The notes beneath the pieces were generated by a model. The model saw nothing but the letters and a program-made list of their open reading frames with translations. It was not told the origin of the DNA and ran no database searches. 64,000 nucleotides of DNA from Endothia cerciana (lineage: Eukaryota; Ascomycota; Sordariomycetes; Diaporthales; Cryphonectriaceae): positions 124,001-188,000 of the forward strand of contig JALRMH010000061.1 in the NCBI GenBank assembly GCA_026119935.1, given 5' to 3'. A program made the translations under genes and the position numbers. Below, in pieces: positions 11,863-23,300 of this stretch (position 1 is its first letter; each line of letters starts with the position of its first letter).

Positions 11863-14800
11863 CTACAATACAAAGTTCACGACCCGTCCGCTACGAACCA
11901 CAATGACCTTCTTGGCCGACCGAATTGCATCCGCGTCACCTAGCTTTGACGCGCCGTCCGCTTCGAGGATCCTGTCCACGAACCACGTCTTCAGCTCGTC
12001 ATCCTTCATTGCGTTCTCGGGCGGTCTGGGTATATCAACTGCGATCCTAAGCTTTCCGTTGATCTGTACCGCGCATGCTTGCGTCCTTGACTTGAGGAGG
12101 GGAAGCGTTCCGTCCGGCACAGGAAAACGTACAGAAGCTGAGAAGAGCGGCTCTTTCGCCCCGAGTATCTGCCAGCACTCCGACGCGAAAGCCGGTGCGA
12201 TGGGAGCTAGCATCCTGACAAGCGCCGAGATAGCGGCGCAGCGCATCTTGTCGTAGGCCTCGGGATGTGCCGCGATGGTGTTAGTCAGGCTCATCAGGTC
12301 AGAGACAACGGTGTTGAGTGAATATACGCCGCGATACGAATCCGTCACGGACTCGATTGTCCGCTGCAAGTCCCTCCACAAGGCGAAGTTGGTATCCCAC
12401 CATGCCAGGTCCAGGGTGGCCATTTCAGGGACATTCTTGGTCATCTTCGCGATGAGCGCGGAGAGCAATCCATCGTCAATTTCAGTCACCGGGTAGTTCG
12501 CCTTTACCACAAGATCATAGATCCGGCCAAGCCAGCGTGTCACGCCAGTGACTTTGTCCCCGTCCCAGTTCACCACATCGCTGACTGGTGCTTGAAAGAG
12601 CATGTGTGCCCGGGCAGCGTCAGCTCCGTGTTCAGCGATGAACTCAGTAGGATCGACGCCGTTGAACTTGGATTTCGACATCTTCTCGTAGCTGACTGTT
12701 GCTGTCTCACCGGAGGCGACAACCTTGGGGTTGGCGTGGTCTTGCAGGTCGACCTCTTCAGGCCTCAAGAAGCGGCCGTCGGAAGGGTCGATGAACGTCT
12801 TTCCATGAACCATGCCCTGGGTGATGAGACGGGTAAATGGTTCGTGGGCAGCCTCCGATGATCCTTGAGGAGCAAGGCCCGATGTCATGAGGAATTTGTA
12901 GATGAAGCGGGCATAGAGAAGATGCAAGATTGCGTGTTCTATGCCTCCAACGTAGAGGTCAACGGGGAGCAGAGGTGCCTTTTCAGCAGAGTATGGGGCC
13001 GCAGCATTGTGTGGATCGACGAAACGCATGTAGTACCAACTTGAGTCGACGAATGTGTCCATCGTGTCAGTGTCCCTCTTCGCAGAACCGCCACACTTGG
13101 GACAAGAAGTATTGACCCAGTCTGTGGCCAACTCGAGTGGGTTTCCCGGCCTCCCTTCAGCCCAGTGATTGTCAACTTCTGGCAGCTTGACCGGGAGCTG
13201 GTCATCAGGAACCGGTACAGCTCCACATGAGCCGCAATGAATGATGGGAATCGGTGTGCCCCAGTACCTCTGCCGGCTGACGAGCCAGTCTCTCAGCCTC
13301 CATTTCTCGACTTGCTTAGCCAGCTCGGCGCCCTCTAGCACCTTGACCAACATCTGCCCACCTTCTCGGGATGACTTGCCCTTGAAAGGACCGCTGTGCG
13401 CCGTCATGGAGCCGTGCTCAATGAATGGCTCATTTGGCATTGTCGTTGTAGCCTCGTCCTCAGAAGCTGCCAGCACGACACGCACAGGTTGGTCATAGTG
13501 GTGCTCTTTCCAGAAGGCGTTGTCCCGAAGGTCGTGCCCGGGAACTCCCATGACGGCACCCTCTCCATAGTCGCCAAGGACATACGGAGCAACGTACACT
13601 GGCAGAGACTCTTTTGAGAGAGCTGGTGTGTCCTCGTGATATGCCAGAGGATTAATAGCCCTCAGGCTCGGGAGCATGTATCCAACCCTGGAATCTGGTG
13701 GTAAGCCAGGTAAGGTGTCTAGGAATGCCTGAAGCTCAGCATTCGTCTCAGCAAGGCGCTGTACGATCGGATGCGAGGCTGCCAGTGCCAGGTACTGCAC
13801 CCCAAACAACGTGTCAGGCCTGGTAGTGAAGACCTCAATGACAGCGTGAACGTCCTGGCTATGGGCCATGATGGGAAATTTGATCATCGCGCCCTCGGAC
13901 TTGCCAAGCCAGTTCTTTTGCATTGCGAGGACCCTCTCAGGCCATGCATTGTCTTTAGCCAGCACCTCGAGATCCTGCAGCAGAGACTCCCGAAATTCTG
14001 AGATCTTGAGGAACCACTGCTTCAGCCGGCGCTTCTCGACCTTGGCACCGGACCTCCAGGAGCAGCCATTAGCGTCCACCTGTTCATTTGCCAGCACGGT
14101 CTTGTCCACGGGATCATAGTTGACCTCAGCCTCGGCTTGGTATGCCAGCCCCTTTTCGTGTAGCATTAAGAAAATCTTCTGGGTATGTTTGTAGTATTCG
14201 GGATCGCATGTGGAGATTTCCTGCGCGTTGGAACATGTCAGTCGCACAACCCCCTCGAAGCAACCTGGACTAGTACCTACACGCTCCCAGTCCCAACTGC
14301 CATTCATGCACCCCATCTGCTCCTTCATCCTGGTAATATTACTCCTCGTCCATACTTCAGGGTTGATACCTCGCTGAAGGGCAGCATTCTCAGCGGGTAA
14401 GCCAAAGGCATCCCATCCCATGGGGAGGATCGTCTTCTCTCCCTGAAGGGTGTAGAACCTCGCAAGAACATCGGCGATGGTGTAGACGCGCAGGTGACCA
14501 ATATGAAGGTGGCCGGAGGGGTATGGGAACATGGGAAGGATGTATTTGGGCCGCTTGTGTGCTTCAGCTCCATCGTGGGGCTGTTCTCGCTTGGAGCGAT
14601 CCCATTCGGCACGCCACTTCTTGTCCAGGGCGGGAAGGTCGAGCTTGGGCACCTGCAGCGTATCCAGCTGTGCGCGCTTCTTCCGCTCCCTCGCCTCGGC
14701 CGAATCCCGCTCGATGGCGACCAGACGGTCAGCGTGGTCTGAGTGCGATGCTGTCGATACGGGGCGCCATGCTGCCAAACGGTGACAGGAAGAAGCTCTC

Positions 14801-14871
14801 GTCAGGAGGGTGCGAGAGATGTGTAGGTTGGGCAATCGGCGGCTCGTCGGCCGCATGTACATTAACGACAT
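11863..14871 (-). CDS. Mitochondrial leucyl-tRNA synthetase
   Basis: Class Ia synthetase that charges mitochondrial tRNA-Leu. Exons complement(14281-14871, 11863-14220) give 982 residues. A 60 bp intron (GTAGGT...GCGCAG) lies within an otherwise open frame and must be removed to read WDWER|EISTCDPEYY. Motifs are HLHIGHLRVYTI (HIGH) near residue 112, the editing-domain segment TTRPDTLFGVQYL, DTFVDSSWYYMRF, and EKMSKSKFNG (KMSKS). The start is ATG 14871, beginning MSLMYMRPTSRR, an Arg/Ser-rich mitochondrial-type leader. The open frame extends to 14940 but lacks an ATG there. In Neurospora and yeast the orthologue (leu-5/NAM2) also helps splice group I introns; that role cannot be judged here. 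Confidence 0.95.
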   Translation of the reverse strand: MSLMYMRPTSRRLPNLHISRTLLTRASSCHRLAAWRPVSTASHSDHADRLVAIERDSAEARERKKRAQLDTLQVPKLDLPALDKKWRAEWDRSKREQPHDGAEAHKRPKYILPMFPYPSGHLHIGHLRVYTIADVLARFYTLQGEKTILPMGWDAFGLPAENAALQRGINPEVWTRSNITRMKEQMGCMNGSWDWERVGTSPGCFEGVVRLTCSNAQEISTCDPEYYKHTQKIFLMLHEKGLAYQAEAEVNYDPVDKTVLANEQVDANGCSWRSGAKVEKRRLKQWFLKISEFRESLLQDLEVLAKDNAWPERVLAMQKNWLGKSEGAMIKFPIMAHSQDVHAVIEVFTTRPDTLFGVQYLALAASHPIVQRLAETNAELQAFLDTLPGLPPDSRVGYMLPSLRAINPLAYHEDTPALSKESLPVYVAPYVLGDYGEGAVMGVPGHDLRDNAFWKEHHYDQPVRVVLAASEDEATTTMPNEPFIEHGSMTAHSGPFKGKSSREGGQMLVKVLEGAELAKQVEKWRLRDWLVSRQRYWGTPIPIIHCGSCGAVPVPDDQLPVKLPEVDNHWAEGRPGNPLELATDWVNTSCPKCGGSAKRDTDTMDTFVDSSWYYMRFVDPHNAAAPYSAEKAPLLPVDLYVGGIEHAILHLLYARFIYKFLMTSGLAPQGSSEAAHEPFTRLITQGMVHGKTFIDPSDGRFLRPEEVDLQDHANPKVVASGETATVSYEKMSKSKFNGVDPTEFIAEHGADAARAHMLFQAPVSDVVNWDGDKVTGVTRWLGRIYDLVVKANYPVTEIDDGLLSALIAKMTKNVPEMATLDLAWWDTNFALWRDLQRTIESVTDSYRGVYSLNTVVSDLMSLTNTIAAHPEAYDKMRCAAISALVRMLAPIAPAFASECWQILGAKEPLFSASVRFPVPDGTLPLLKSRTQACAVQINGKLRIAVDIPRPPENAMKDDELKTWFVDRILEADGASKLGDADAIRSAKKVIVVRSGRVVNFVL

Positions 14872-16069
14872 GGTGAGAGTGTATTCATTCTCGCAAGCTG
14901 AAGCTGCCTGCTTCGTTTGCGTAGGATTTGTTGGAAACAAGGAGGACGAGGTGGGAGAGAGTGTCTACACGTCCATGTCGCGAGGTGGTTTTTAGAAGTC
15001 GGAGGGATAAATTCTGGAGCAACGGTCTGATAAGAGCTCCCGAGGTCTAGGGTCCTCCCCGCCAGATACGTACACAGTGGCTGCATCTCAAACCTCGCGT
15101 CTCAGAGACGCGTATTATGACGACATAGGTAACGTGTCAGAAGCCTAGTCGAATTCACACAGCCTAGGTAACTGATAACTAGGCGATCTGAACCTGTGCT
15201 TGAAGGGGAGACATCATGTACTATGTAAGGATGTGGTCTTGACCATAGGAGGATTATCAGGTCAGATTTCAACGCCTAGGTAAATTTAGCAGCAGCAGCA
15301 CAAGAGCAGGCAGGGTGGCAGGCAGGGTGGCAGGCAAAGCAGGAACCTGCAGGGCTGACATGGGGGGCTTGATTTAAGCTCGTCGACCCTGGGAGGAGCT
15401 GCCGAAACAACGCTTGACCGCTACTGGCTTCTGATGGAGCACGAGCCCACTGAGACTACCAGCTTCTGACCACTCAGGACGGCTGCTGGTCTCATCCGGA
15501 TGCGGTAGGGGGCTTCTGAGTTTGGACAGGGCTGCACTGCCGGGCATGTACCACACCATACATGGTACCTATGTAAGAGTCGTTAAACGGGTTTAGGGGC
15601 CACGGGCCACCTCCACTGGGCAGGCCCATTTCAACGCTCAATGTGTTTTGCGGGTGTGCGAAAGGGGCCCGTCATCGTTCCTGGGGACCGACGACCTCTT
15701 TGCCCAATGCGCTGTTCAGCCTACTTTTGGACTTCAATGCCCTTCGTGTCCTCCCTTTTTGGCCAAACCAGATCTTGACTACCTTTAATCGCCATTGCTT
15801 TGCGCTGCCGACGGTATTGATTTCTGTTTAATATTTCTCCTGCTTCACCGGCGCCCGCGCCTGCAATAATCGCCACCGGCCTCGAGACGATTGTTGATCT
15901 TCCAGACCACGAGCAGAACACTCTTCGAGTTGTCACTTGGACCCCGAACATGGTTGCTTCGATGCGAAGGTCGGCATAGCGGACGATATCGAGACTCTTG
16001 GAGGACTACACCGAGGATACTTTGTAGACGAGTCTGACGGGCTCGCCTGCAAAACACCACCTGCTCACC
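14872..16069. promoter_or_regulatory. Divergent promoter region, LeuRS / amino-acid permease
   Basis: 1.2 kb between two divergent starts. It contains a short purine-rich tandem repeat at 15307-15336 (separate entry), a CAGCAG run near 15288 and a pyrimidine-rich permease leader after about 15700. No gene is recognised. Confidence 0.45.
15307..15336. repeat. 12-bp tandem repeat, 2.5 copies
   Basis: The unit CAGGCAGGGTGG occurs twice, followed by CAGGCA. It is simple intergenic repeat DNA. Confidence 0.8.
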
Positions 16070-17983
16070 ATGTCGTACTCCCACGACCTCCACCTTCAAG
16101 TGCGCACCCGCGACTCACTAGAGCTCGCGTCGCTCGCTAGCTCTGACCACGGAGGCTCTGCAGAAGACACCGACTCTCGCCCTAGCATATCCTCGTCGCG
16201 AAAACTGTCCCTCGAGCAGGATGACCCCTTGGACGCGGGGAACCCGGCCGCGACTGGGCGACCTGCAGGCCATGGGCGCACTTTCTCCATGTCCTCCGGC
16301 TTCAGCTTCACTGCGAACCTCTTCCCTCTCTCCTCGACCACCGGCGCTGGTTACACGCCCATTGGTGCCCCCAGCGTGACCCCGACACAGAACGGCGGTC
16401 TGGGCGGGGCGTCTCTCGAGAAGCACAAGACTTTGACATACATGAATGGGCTGTCACTCATTGTCGGTCTGATCATAGGCTCTGGCATATTCTCGTCGCC
16501 GAGCCAGGTCAACGTCAATATGGGATCGCCCGGTGGCGCTCTCATTATATGGGTGGTAGCTGGAGTTCTCGCCTGGACCGGTGCGGCCAGCTATGCCGAG
16601 CTTGGTGGGGCGATACCTCTCAATGGAGGATCGCAGGTATATCTGGCCAAGATTTTCCACGAGATCTGGGGCTTCCTGTTCATGTGGGTGGCGGTGCTGG
16701 TTCTCAAGCCCGGGAGTGCTGCCATTATTTCCATTATCATGGGCGAATACGTTGTGCGGGCTGCCATTGGAGCCGAGGCCGAGACCATCAACCCGTGGTA
16801 CAACAAGGCTGTCGGTTTGACGGGGCTGCTCCTTGTGACGTTCTTTAACTGCGTCTCTACGAAGCTCGGGACCAGGGTGAATGACTCGCTCATGTTTTTG
16901 AAGTTCATTGCACTGCTTGGGGTTACAATTACTGGTATTGTGGTCGCTTTCACGGGATATTCCTACAGCGGAGAGCCGAATGAGGACTGGAAAACCCATA
17001 AATGGTTCGAGGGGACGAAGATGGATGCCTCAGCTTGGGCGGTGGCTCTCTATGCCGGCCTCTGGGCTTATGACGGCTGGGATAACGTAAGTCATTCCGA
17101 ATGTACGAGAAGATCATTGTTATACTATTGCTAACATGTATCACAGACCAACTACGTCGTGGGCGAGTTCCGGAACCCCAGTCGAGATCTTCCCCGTGTC
17201 ATTCATACGGCCATGCCGCTGGTCATCCTGTGCTACGTATTGGCCAATCTCTCATACTTCCTAGTCCTCCCTCTGTCCGCCACAAACTCGTCAAATACCA
17301 TTGCTGTTCTCTTCGGCTCTAAAGTCTTCGGCCCGATTGGATCGCTCCTGCTTGCTTTGATCGTGAGCGCATCCTGCTTCGGAGCTCTGAACAGCTCCAC
17401 CTTTACCAGCAGCCGCCTCGTTTACGCTGCCAGCAAAGAAGGCTATGTCCCGGCATTCTTTGGACGAGTTGGTGTCGGTTCCAATATCATGGAAAACAGG
17501 CACGTCTCTACGTTGCGGACACGAAGCTGGTTCTCCAACGCCCTGGCTCGTTGGGTCGGAGACGAGGACACAGGACTCTTCTTCACACCCGTCAACGCAC
17601 TCGTGCTCAACTGCGTGCTCACCGTTGCGTACGTTATCGTGGGCGAGTTCGACACCCTGCTCACTTTCTACGGTGTCGCGGGTTACACCTTCTACTTCCT
17701 GACGGTGCTCGCGCTCATTGTCCTGCGAGTTCAGGAACCGAGTCTTGAGAGGCCGTACAAGACGTGGATAACAACCCCGATCATCTTTTGCTGCGTCAGC
17801 CTGTTTCTGCTCTCGCGCGCCGTCATCGCAGAGCCGTTGCAGACTCTCATCGTGGTCGCTTTCGTTGCGGCAGGTGTGCCTGTGTACTTCTTAAGAGTGC
17901 GGAGAAAGAGCCCTGCGAAGAGATCCAGGGACTACGAAGAGGACGAGCCTGGGTGGAAGTTCTGGAGACGATGGACAAGATGA
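16070..17983 (+). CDS. L-type / methionine-permease-like amino-acid transporter
   Basis: APC-superfamily plasma-membrane transporter resembling the fungal Mup1/LAT group. Exons 16070-17086 and 17147-17983 (60 bp intron, GTAAGT...TCACAG) give 617 residues; the join reads YDGWDN|TNYVVGEF, a conserved family position. A cytosolic Ser-rich N terminus of about 120 residues precedes the first membrane span with the substrate-loop motif IIGSGIFSSP. About twelve hydrophobic segments follow, and the C-terminal tail is charged. GGSQVYLAKIF and LTFYGVAGYTFYFL are typical of the family. Substrate cannot be fixed; methionine or large neutral amino acids are likely. The Ser-rich N tail is a plausible site for ubiquitin- or phosphorylation-dependent turnover, as in related yeast permeases. 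Confidence 0.9.
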
Positions 17984-18525
17984 AAAGGGAGCGGGCTGCG
18001 GAGAAGAAGAGTTGGAAACGCCATGTGTAAATAAAGTAGGTCTTGGCGATGGGCCTTTATGTACTGGCCTGGAGACAAGCATCGTAATTTTTGGCAGCAT
18101 GATACCACGAATACTTTAACATGCCCTTCGGCAGAAAGGCTAACTCGTTCAAAGATTGAACTGCCACAAACCGCGTACAATGTGAGCTGCACTTTATGGG
18201 TGTTCGCCTGCATATTGGATGGCAGTTCAGCCGCAATACTGCCCATTCCAGGGGGTTGTAAGCGCATGCTCTTGGGATCGACGAAGTCTCCTCACAGGAC
18301 GTTCCGAGCCCTCGACTTCAGGACAAATAAACGGCAAGGTGATAATTCGCTCTACCCCTGACCCTGTGGCCGATGGCTTGAAAGTCAGAGCCCAGACCTT
18401 GTTGCATGATCCCCCTTCACGCATAGTGCATGAAACTTTGACCGGCGCTGCTAGGCGCAATAACCCGTCATCGCGTCTTCTTCTGCCGCCATCTCCTGAC
18501 AGCCCCGCCTAAGTGGTCTGCCAAC
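17984..18525. other. Intergenic
   Basis: Permease 3' flank, with an AATAAA-like motif near 18028, and the upstream region of the HET relic. Nothing else is seen. Confidence 0.5.
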
Positions 18526-20123
18526 ATGCCCACCATTCGCACCTGCCGAGAAAACATCGACATCGTAGATCTCAACCATAAGGTCGCCAGGGAGATCTAC
18601 ACCCCACTACAAGACGACAAGGTGTGCTTCGTGGCGCCTCCATCCCCGACGCTGCGGCCGCCGTATAAGCTGCTCCATCTTCGCCGCCGCCCTCAGCAAC
18701 CCGCCCTCGTACCAGGCCCTCTCGTACGTCTGGGGCGAGCAGGCGCAGAGGGAGGCGGTCCGCCTCAACAGGAAGCCCTTCTACGTGACGCGCAAGCTCT
18801 ACCAGGCCCTGGCCCGCCTGCGCCTCCCCAATGAGGACCGCATGCTCTGGATCGACGCCCTGGCGATCAACCAGTCGGACGTACCAGAGTGGAACGCCCA
18901 GGTGAGCATGATGAGGCAGATCTACTCGTGCGCGCAGGAGACGATCATCCGGCTGCACGAGCCGATGCGGAACGCTGACGCGAAGCTGTGGGGCCAGCTG
19001 CGCAGGAGCGAGAGCCCGGCCTTCAGGGCCCACGAGCTGGGGAGCTTCCTGACCGGGCTCCTCATCCAGCCGTATTGGGAGAGGGTCTGGACGGTCCAGG
19101 AAGTCATGTACTCGCGGCGGGCTACCTTGGTGACGCAGCTCGACATGCCGCCATCTGAGGCCCTGAGGGTGCTGGCAGACCTCACTCTGCCCAAGACCGA
19201 GAAGTTGGCGAAGCACAAGGCAGACCTGGAGAGCTTGTGGCAGTCCTTCCAGAGAACATGCTTGTTGATTCAACCAAGCGATATCCATCAAGTCTTACCT
19301 ATCGACTTCAACGATTGGATAGACCTCTGCATCTTGAGGAAGTGCTCGGATCCCAGAGACCTGGTTTTTGGGTTCTGCGTCTGTTTTCCGGAGAAAATTA
19401 GGTCCAGAATCAGGGTAGACTACCCTCTCGGCCTGGATCAAGTCCTTAGAGAGGCTGCTCTAGCATTCATCACCGTCACGGGTCGCCCAGGTTTCTAGAC
19501 CGCTCCAACTACTTCGGCACCAATAGTATGTTTGTGAGCCTTCCGTCCTGGATGCCGGTATTACGCAAAACCGGACCACGTGTAGTCAACTCGATAGTCG
19601 CGAGCATTGATTATGAAGAGCCAGCACAAGATGTGGCGGAAACCCAATGGGCCTTTTATGAGGTTCTGAGCAACTCTCAAGTACTTCACATCAAAGGACG
19701 CCAGGTAGGAGAAGTGGTAGCCGCCACCGAATCTTTAATCGTGAAGAAGAATTCCAAAGACTGGGGATACCTCTTCCGGCACTTTTTCAAGTGCTTGAGG
19801 GATCTCAGCGTGCAGAAGCACGAGCTGAACTTATACGGGTCCTGCACGCCATCAATCTTCGGAACCATGTGGAGGAAGCAGGCAGAGCCCGGGGACTGAG
19901 TGTGTTTTATCGAGGGCTGTTCTTCCCCCGCTGTTGCTGCGACCTCAACCGAAGTGTTCAATACGGACGTTCAGAGTACAAACTGATTGGGAGTGTCTTC
20001 TTGTCTATAGCTGGAGACGATGACCGGCGATTCATCGAGCAGCTCGGATCGAGACATTATTGGATGATATTTACATTTGCTGATAGTCATGTCATGATAT
20101 CAAGGGGGAGGCAGCTTTCCTAA
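18526..20123 (+). pseudogene. Decayed heterokaryon-incompatibility (HET) domain gene
   Basis: The HET domain is clear: after ATG 18526 comes IYTPLQDD, then in another frame SYQALSYVWG, LYQALARLRLP, MLWIDALAINQ and MRQIYSCAQET. The reading frame is broken at least four times. A one-base shift near 18633 separates DDKVCFV from RLHPRRCGRR. A second shift near 19492 separates FITVTGR from FLDRSNYFGTNS. A stop (TGA, 19897-19899) interrupts EPGD/VCFIEGC. A further shift follows before EYKLIGSVFLSIAG. No GT-AG introns fit these points. Intact HET proteins trigger cell death on non-self contact. Here one slip could be a sequencing error, but four argue for real decay. The last part (after 19900) is the weakest. 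Confidence 0.78.
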
Positions 20124-20369
20124 GCTAAAATATGAGTGATTTCCCGTGACTGTTGTCGCTTAGGAGTGCTTGGTGAGACCTAGGTCGACATCGTCTCGAT
20201 TGACACGCATTCATGTTCAAGTGTCGGACCGACAACACGACGGCATATCAGGTCGATCATGTCCTTAATAGGTCACGATAACTGGTTACCAAGGAGGTAA
20301 GAACACGTTTGCAATACCAACTATAGTCTAGGCCACGGGATGGCTCTTAGATTGCGACCGCAAGAGCCC

Positions 20370-23300
20370 TCATACCACTCCTTCGGCTTGCTCCGAATCT
20401 GGAAGAGCTGCCACGATCGCGCCCAGATCCAGGGCCTCGTCGTCGAACTCATAGATCGGGCCATCCACATCGAGGGCGAACTCATCGTTTGGAACAGAGT
20501 TACCTCCTTCTGATGAGGCATCTTCGGACGCAGGCCGGGGACTCCAGTCGTGGCCGTACTGAACCAGATTATGATTCGGATGGAGTATCTCCTTGGATCG
20601 TGAGCACTTGAAACACAGGTGAAAGCCCGAGACGCAGTCCATACACCTGGTGTAAATCCCGTAGATATCCTGTGAGATATTATCAGCAATCTGTTCGAGC
20701 CTCTACTGCCACACCTCATTGAGGCCAGTAGACACGAGGACCTGCTTTAAGAAAAGGAGTTCGAAGCGTTTGGTAACTCACAGCAAGGCAGCAATCGCAC
20801 CACCGCATAGCTCTGTCACCAGTCTTCTGCGACCCCAGAGACTTCTTGCCTTCCAACGATGCGCGGTCCCTCAGGAGGCTCACAACTACGGCGTCCGCTC
20901 CATGGTACTGAGCAATATCTGCGGCCGTCCAGCTGTTATGCGGGTCATTATCGTCAATCTCAACGCTCTTGACAAGCACGCTTGCGTCAGCTCCGTTGTT
21001 GAGTAAGTAGTCTATCATGTTGTGGTGCTGGCGAGGCGAAGAGTCATGTTTCATGACGTCGCAGAACCTGGCTGCCCACAGCAACGGGGTCCAACCGTCT
21101 TTGTCCCTGGTATTGATACCGACCCCGACGTGTCTTGACCGCTCCAGGACGGTCTCCATGAGGGCAACATCGCCGATGAGGGCGGCGTAATGCAATGGAA
21201 CTCGGCCGACCCGGTCCTTGGCATCGAAATCCGTATCTGCAACGTTGAGCTCATTGAGGACATCTCGGCGATTGTAACATGCGAGGTGTACCGGCTTCCT
21301 GTAGAAGTCGTCGCATACGTTTGTGGAAACAGCCGAGCCGGGTTGGTCAAGAAGCATCCTGATGGTGCTGGGCTCTGCCGTCAGGCCGGCAACAACGATA
21401 GGAAACGAGAACAAGCCGGCTGGTCGGGTCACTTGTGCTCCGTTATCCAACAATTTCTGAGCGATGGCTTCATGCCCGTGCATAATTGCTGTCATGAGCG
21501 GTGTCCCAGGTTTACCCTCAGCGGGAAAGTCGATATCGGCGCCGTTCTCGACCAGCGAGTCTACCATCTCCTCATTGCCGTGCAGACACGCTTGGTGTAA
21601 TGGTGTTCCCAGGGTACTTGTGACATTGAGGTTCGATCTTATGACCTCCTGAGACATTAAATACCGGAAAATCCACCAATTTCCGCTCTGGATCGCTGCC
21701 ATCAGAGGCGTTTCACGAGAGTCGTTGGCAACATCTAGCTTTCCACCACAACGAACGATCATCTTGAACGAATGTTCCGAGGTGACGTTATTGATCCTGG
21801 TGAGAACTGTGTTTCCGTGCGTGTCTTTGTGATGAAGATTCGGGCCATAATTCAGGATCGTCCGCACAGCGCCGACGTTGTTCACATTCAACGTCGCGTG
21901 CATCAGAAGTGATACTTGGGCGCCGTCGGACATGTTGACATCCGCTCCAGCTTCGAGGAGCAAGTCGAGGAATTCTTGGCAGTTGTCATGCCACCTCGCA
22001 GCATACATTAACTCAGTCTCCACCCACGGATCAGTCAGATCTGGCTTCTTTTTGCTGTTGTATAGGAACTCCTTGATAGTGGCGATCTGCTTCTTTCTGA
22101 TGGCCATAGCAAGCTATAATGACGTTACTAAGGCTACAAGAGAACTGAGCAGGGCGTCGCGCGTCGCAAAAGAAACCACTCTCGGTAGCTAAGACGGCAG
22201 GCTGTCTCCCGCTGATGGGGTTGCCACGCTTTCTTGCACTCCTACCTTGGGGAATAAGAAATGCGCTTACCGGAGTACCTGAACCTTCGACTGATTTGTT
22301 CACGTCTGCGTCAAACCCAAGAAGTACGCCAACTGTCTCCGGGTACTCAACGGCGGTGTGTAAAGGCGTCCACCCCCTACTGCCACATGGCGTGTTCGGA
22401 TCAGCGCCCTTTTTGCATAGTAGCCGCACAATTTCCGTGTACTAGAACGAAGCTGTAAGCCTGATCATTCCCCCCGAGCAGCGCCAGTACTCACACCTTC
22501 GTTCGCAGCTGTCCAAACCGTGGTCCAGTTATCCTCGTCGACGGCGTGGACATCCGCGCCTTCCTCTATCAAATACTGCACAGTATTGACCTGGCTGTCC
22601 GTCTCGAACAGGATCGCAGTAGCTAGAGGGCTTCGTTTTAAGTCTGCACGCGTCTCCGGCTTGTTGATATTGGCTTTTCTGTCCAGTAGGAATTTGACGA
22701 TGTCTAGGTTGCCCTCCTTGACAGCTTGCACGAGGGGTGGTGTCAGATTTTCAGGCGTGAAATCAGGATCGGCTTTGTTGTCAAGCAGGAGTTCGCAAAT
22801 GTCCAATCGCCCAATGCAAACAGCATGCCATAGTGCGCTGCCCTCGTCATCGAAGCTGTTGGGATCCACCCCGTTCTGCAGCAGGATCTTCATCGTCTTG
22901 AACCTGCCCTTAGAAGCTGTACGAGGCAACGGCGAGGATGTGGGCAGCTTGTACTCTGGTAAGGGATTGTGCTGCATTAGTGCTTCCACGGCATCGGTGA
23001 GGCCCCAATAAGCTGCGCTGTGAAGAGGCGTGTGCCCCTCTGCATCTCTGGCCTCGACAGAGGCGCCTCTTTCCAAGAGCAGTTTCACGACCTCACCACT
23101 GCCTCCCACGGCGGCCCAGCCTAAAGGTGTTTCGACGTACGATCCAGACTTGGTCTCTAAGGCGGCGCCATGGTCCAGGAGTATCTTTGTCGGACCCAAA
23201 TGACGGTAGCGACAAGCTACCCCCAAAGCTGACTTGCTGCTGTTGGATTTATCAAATGAGGAATTAGGATTTGCGCCCAGCGATAGACACCTCTCAACTA

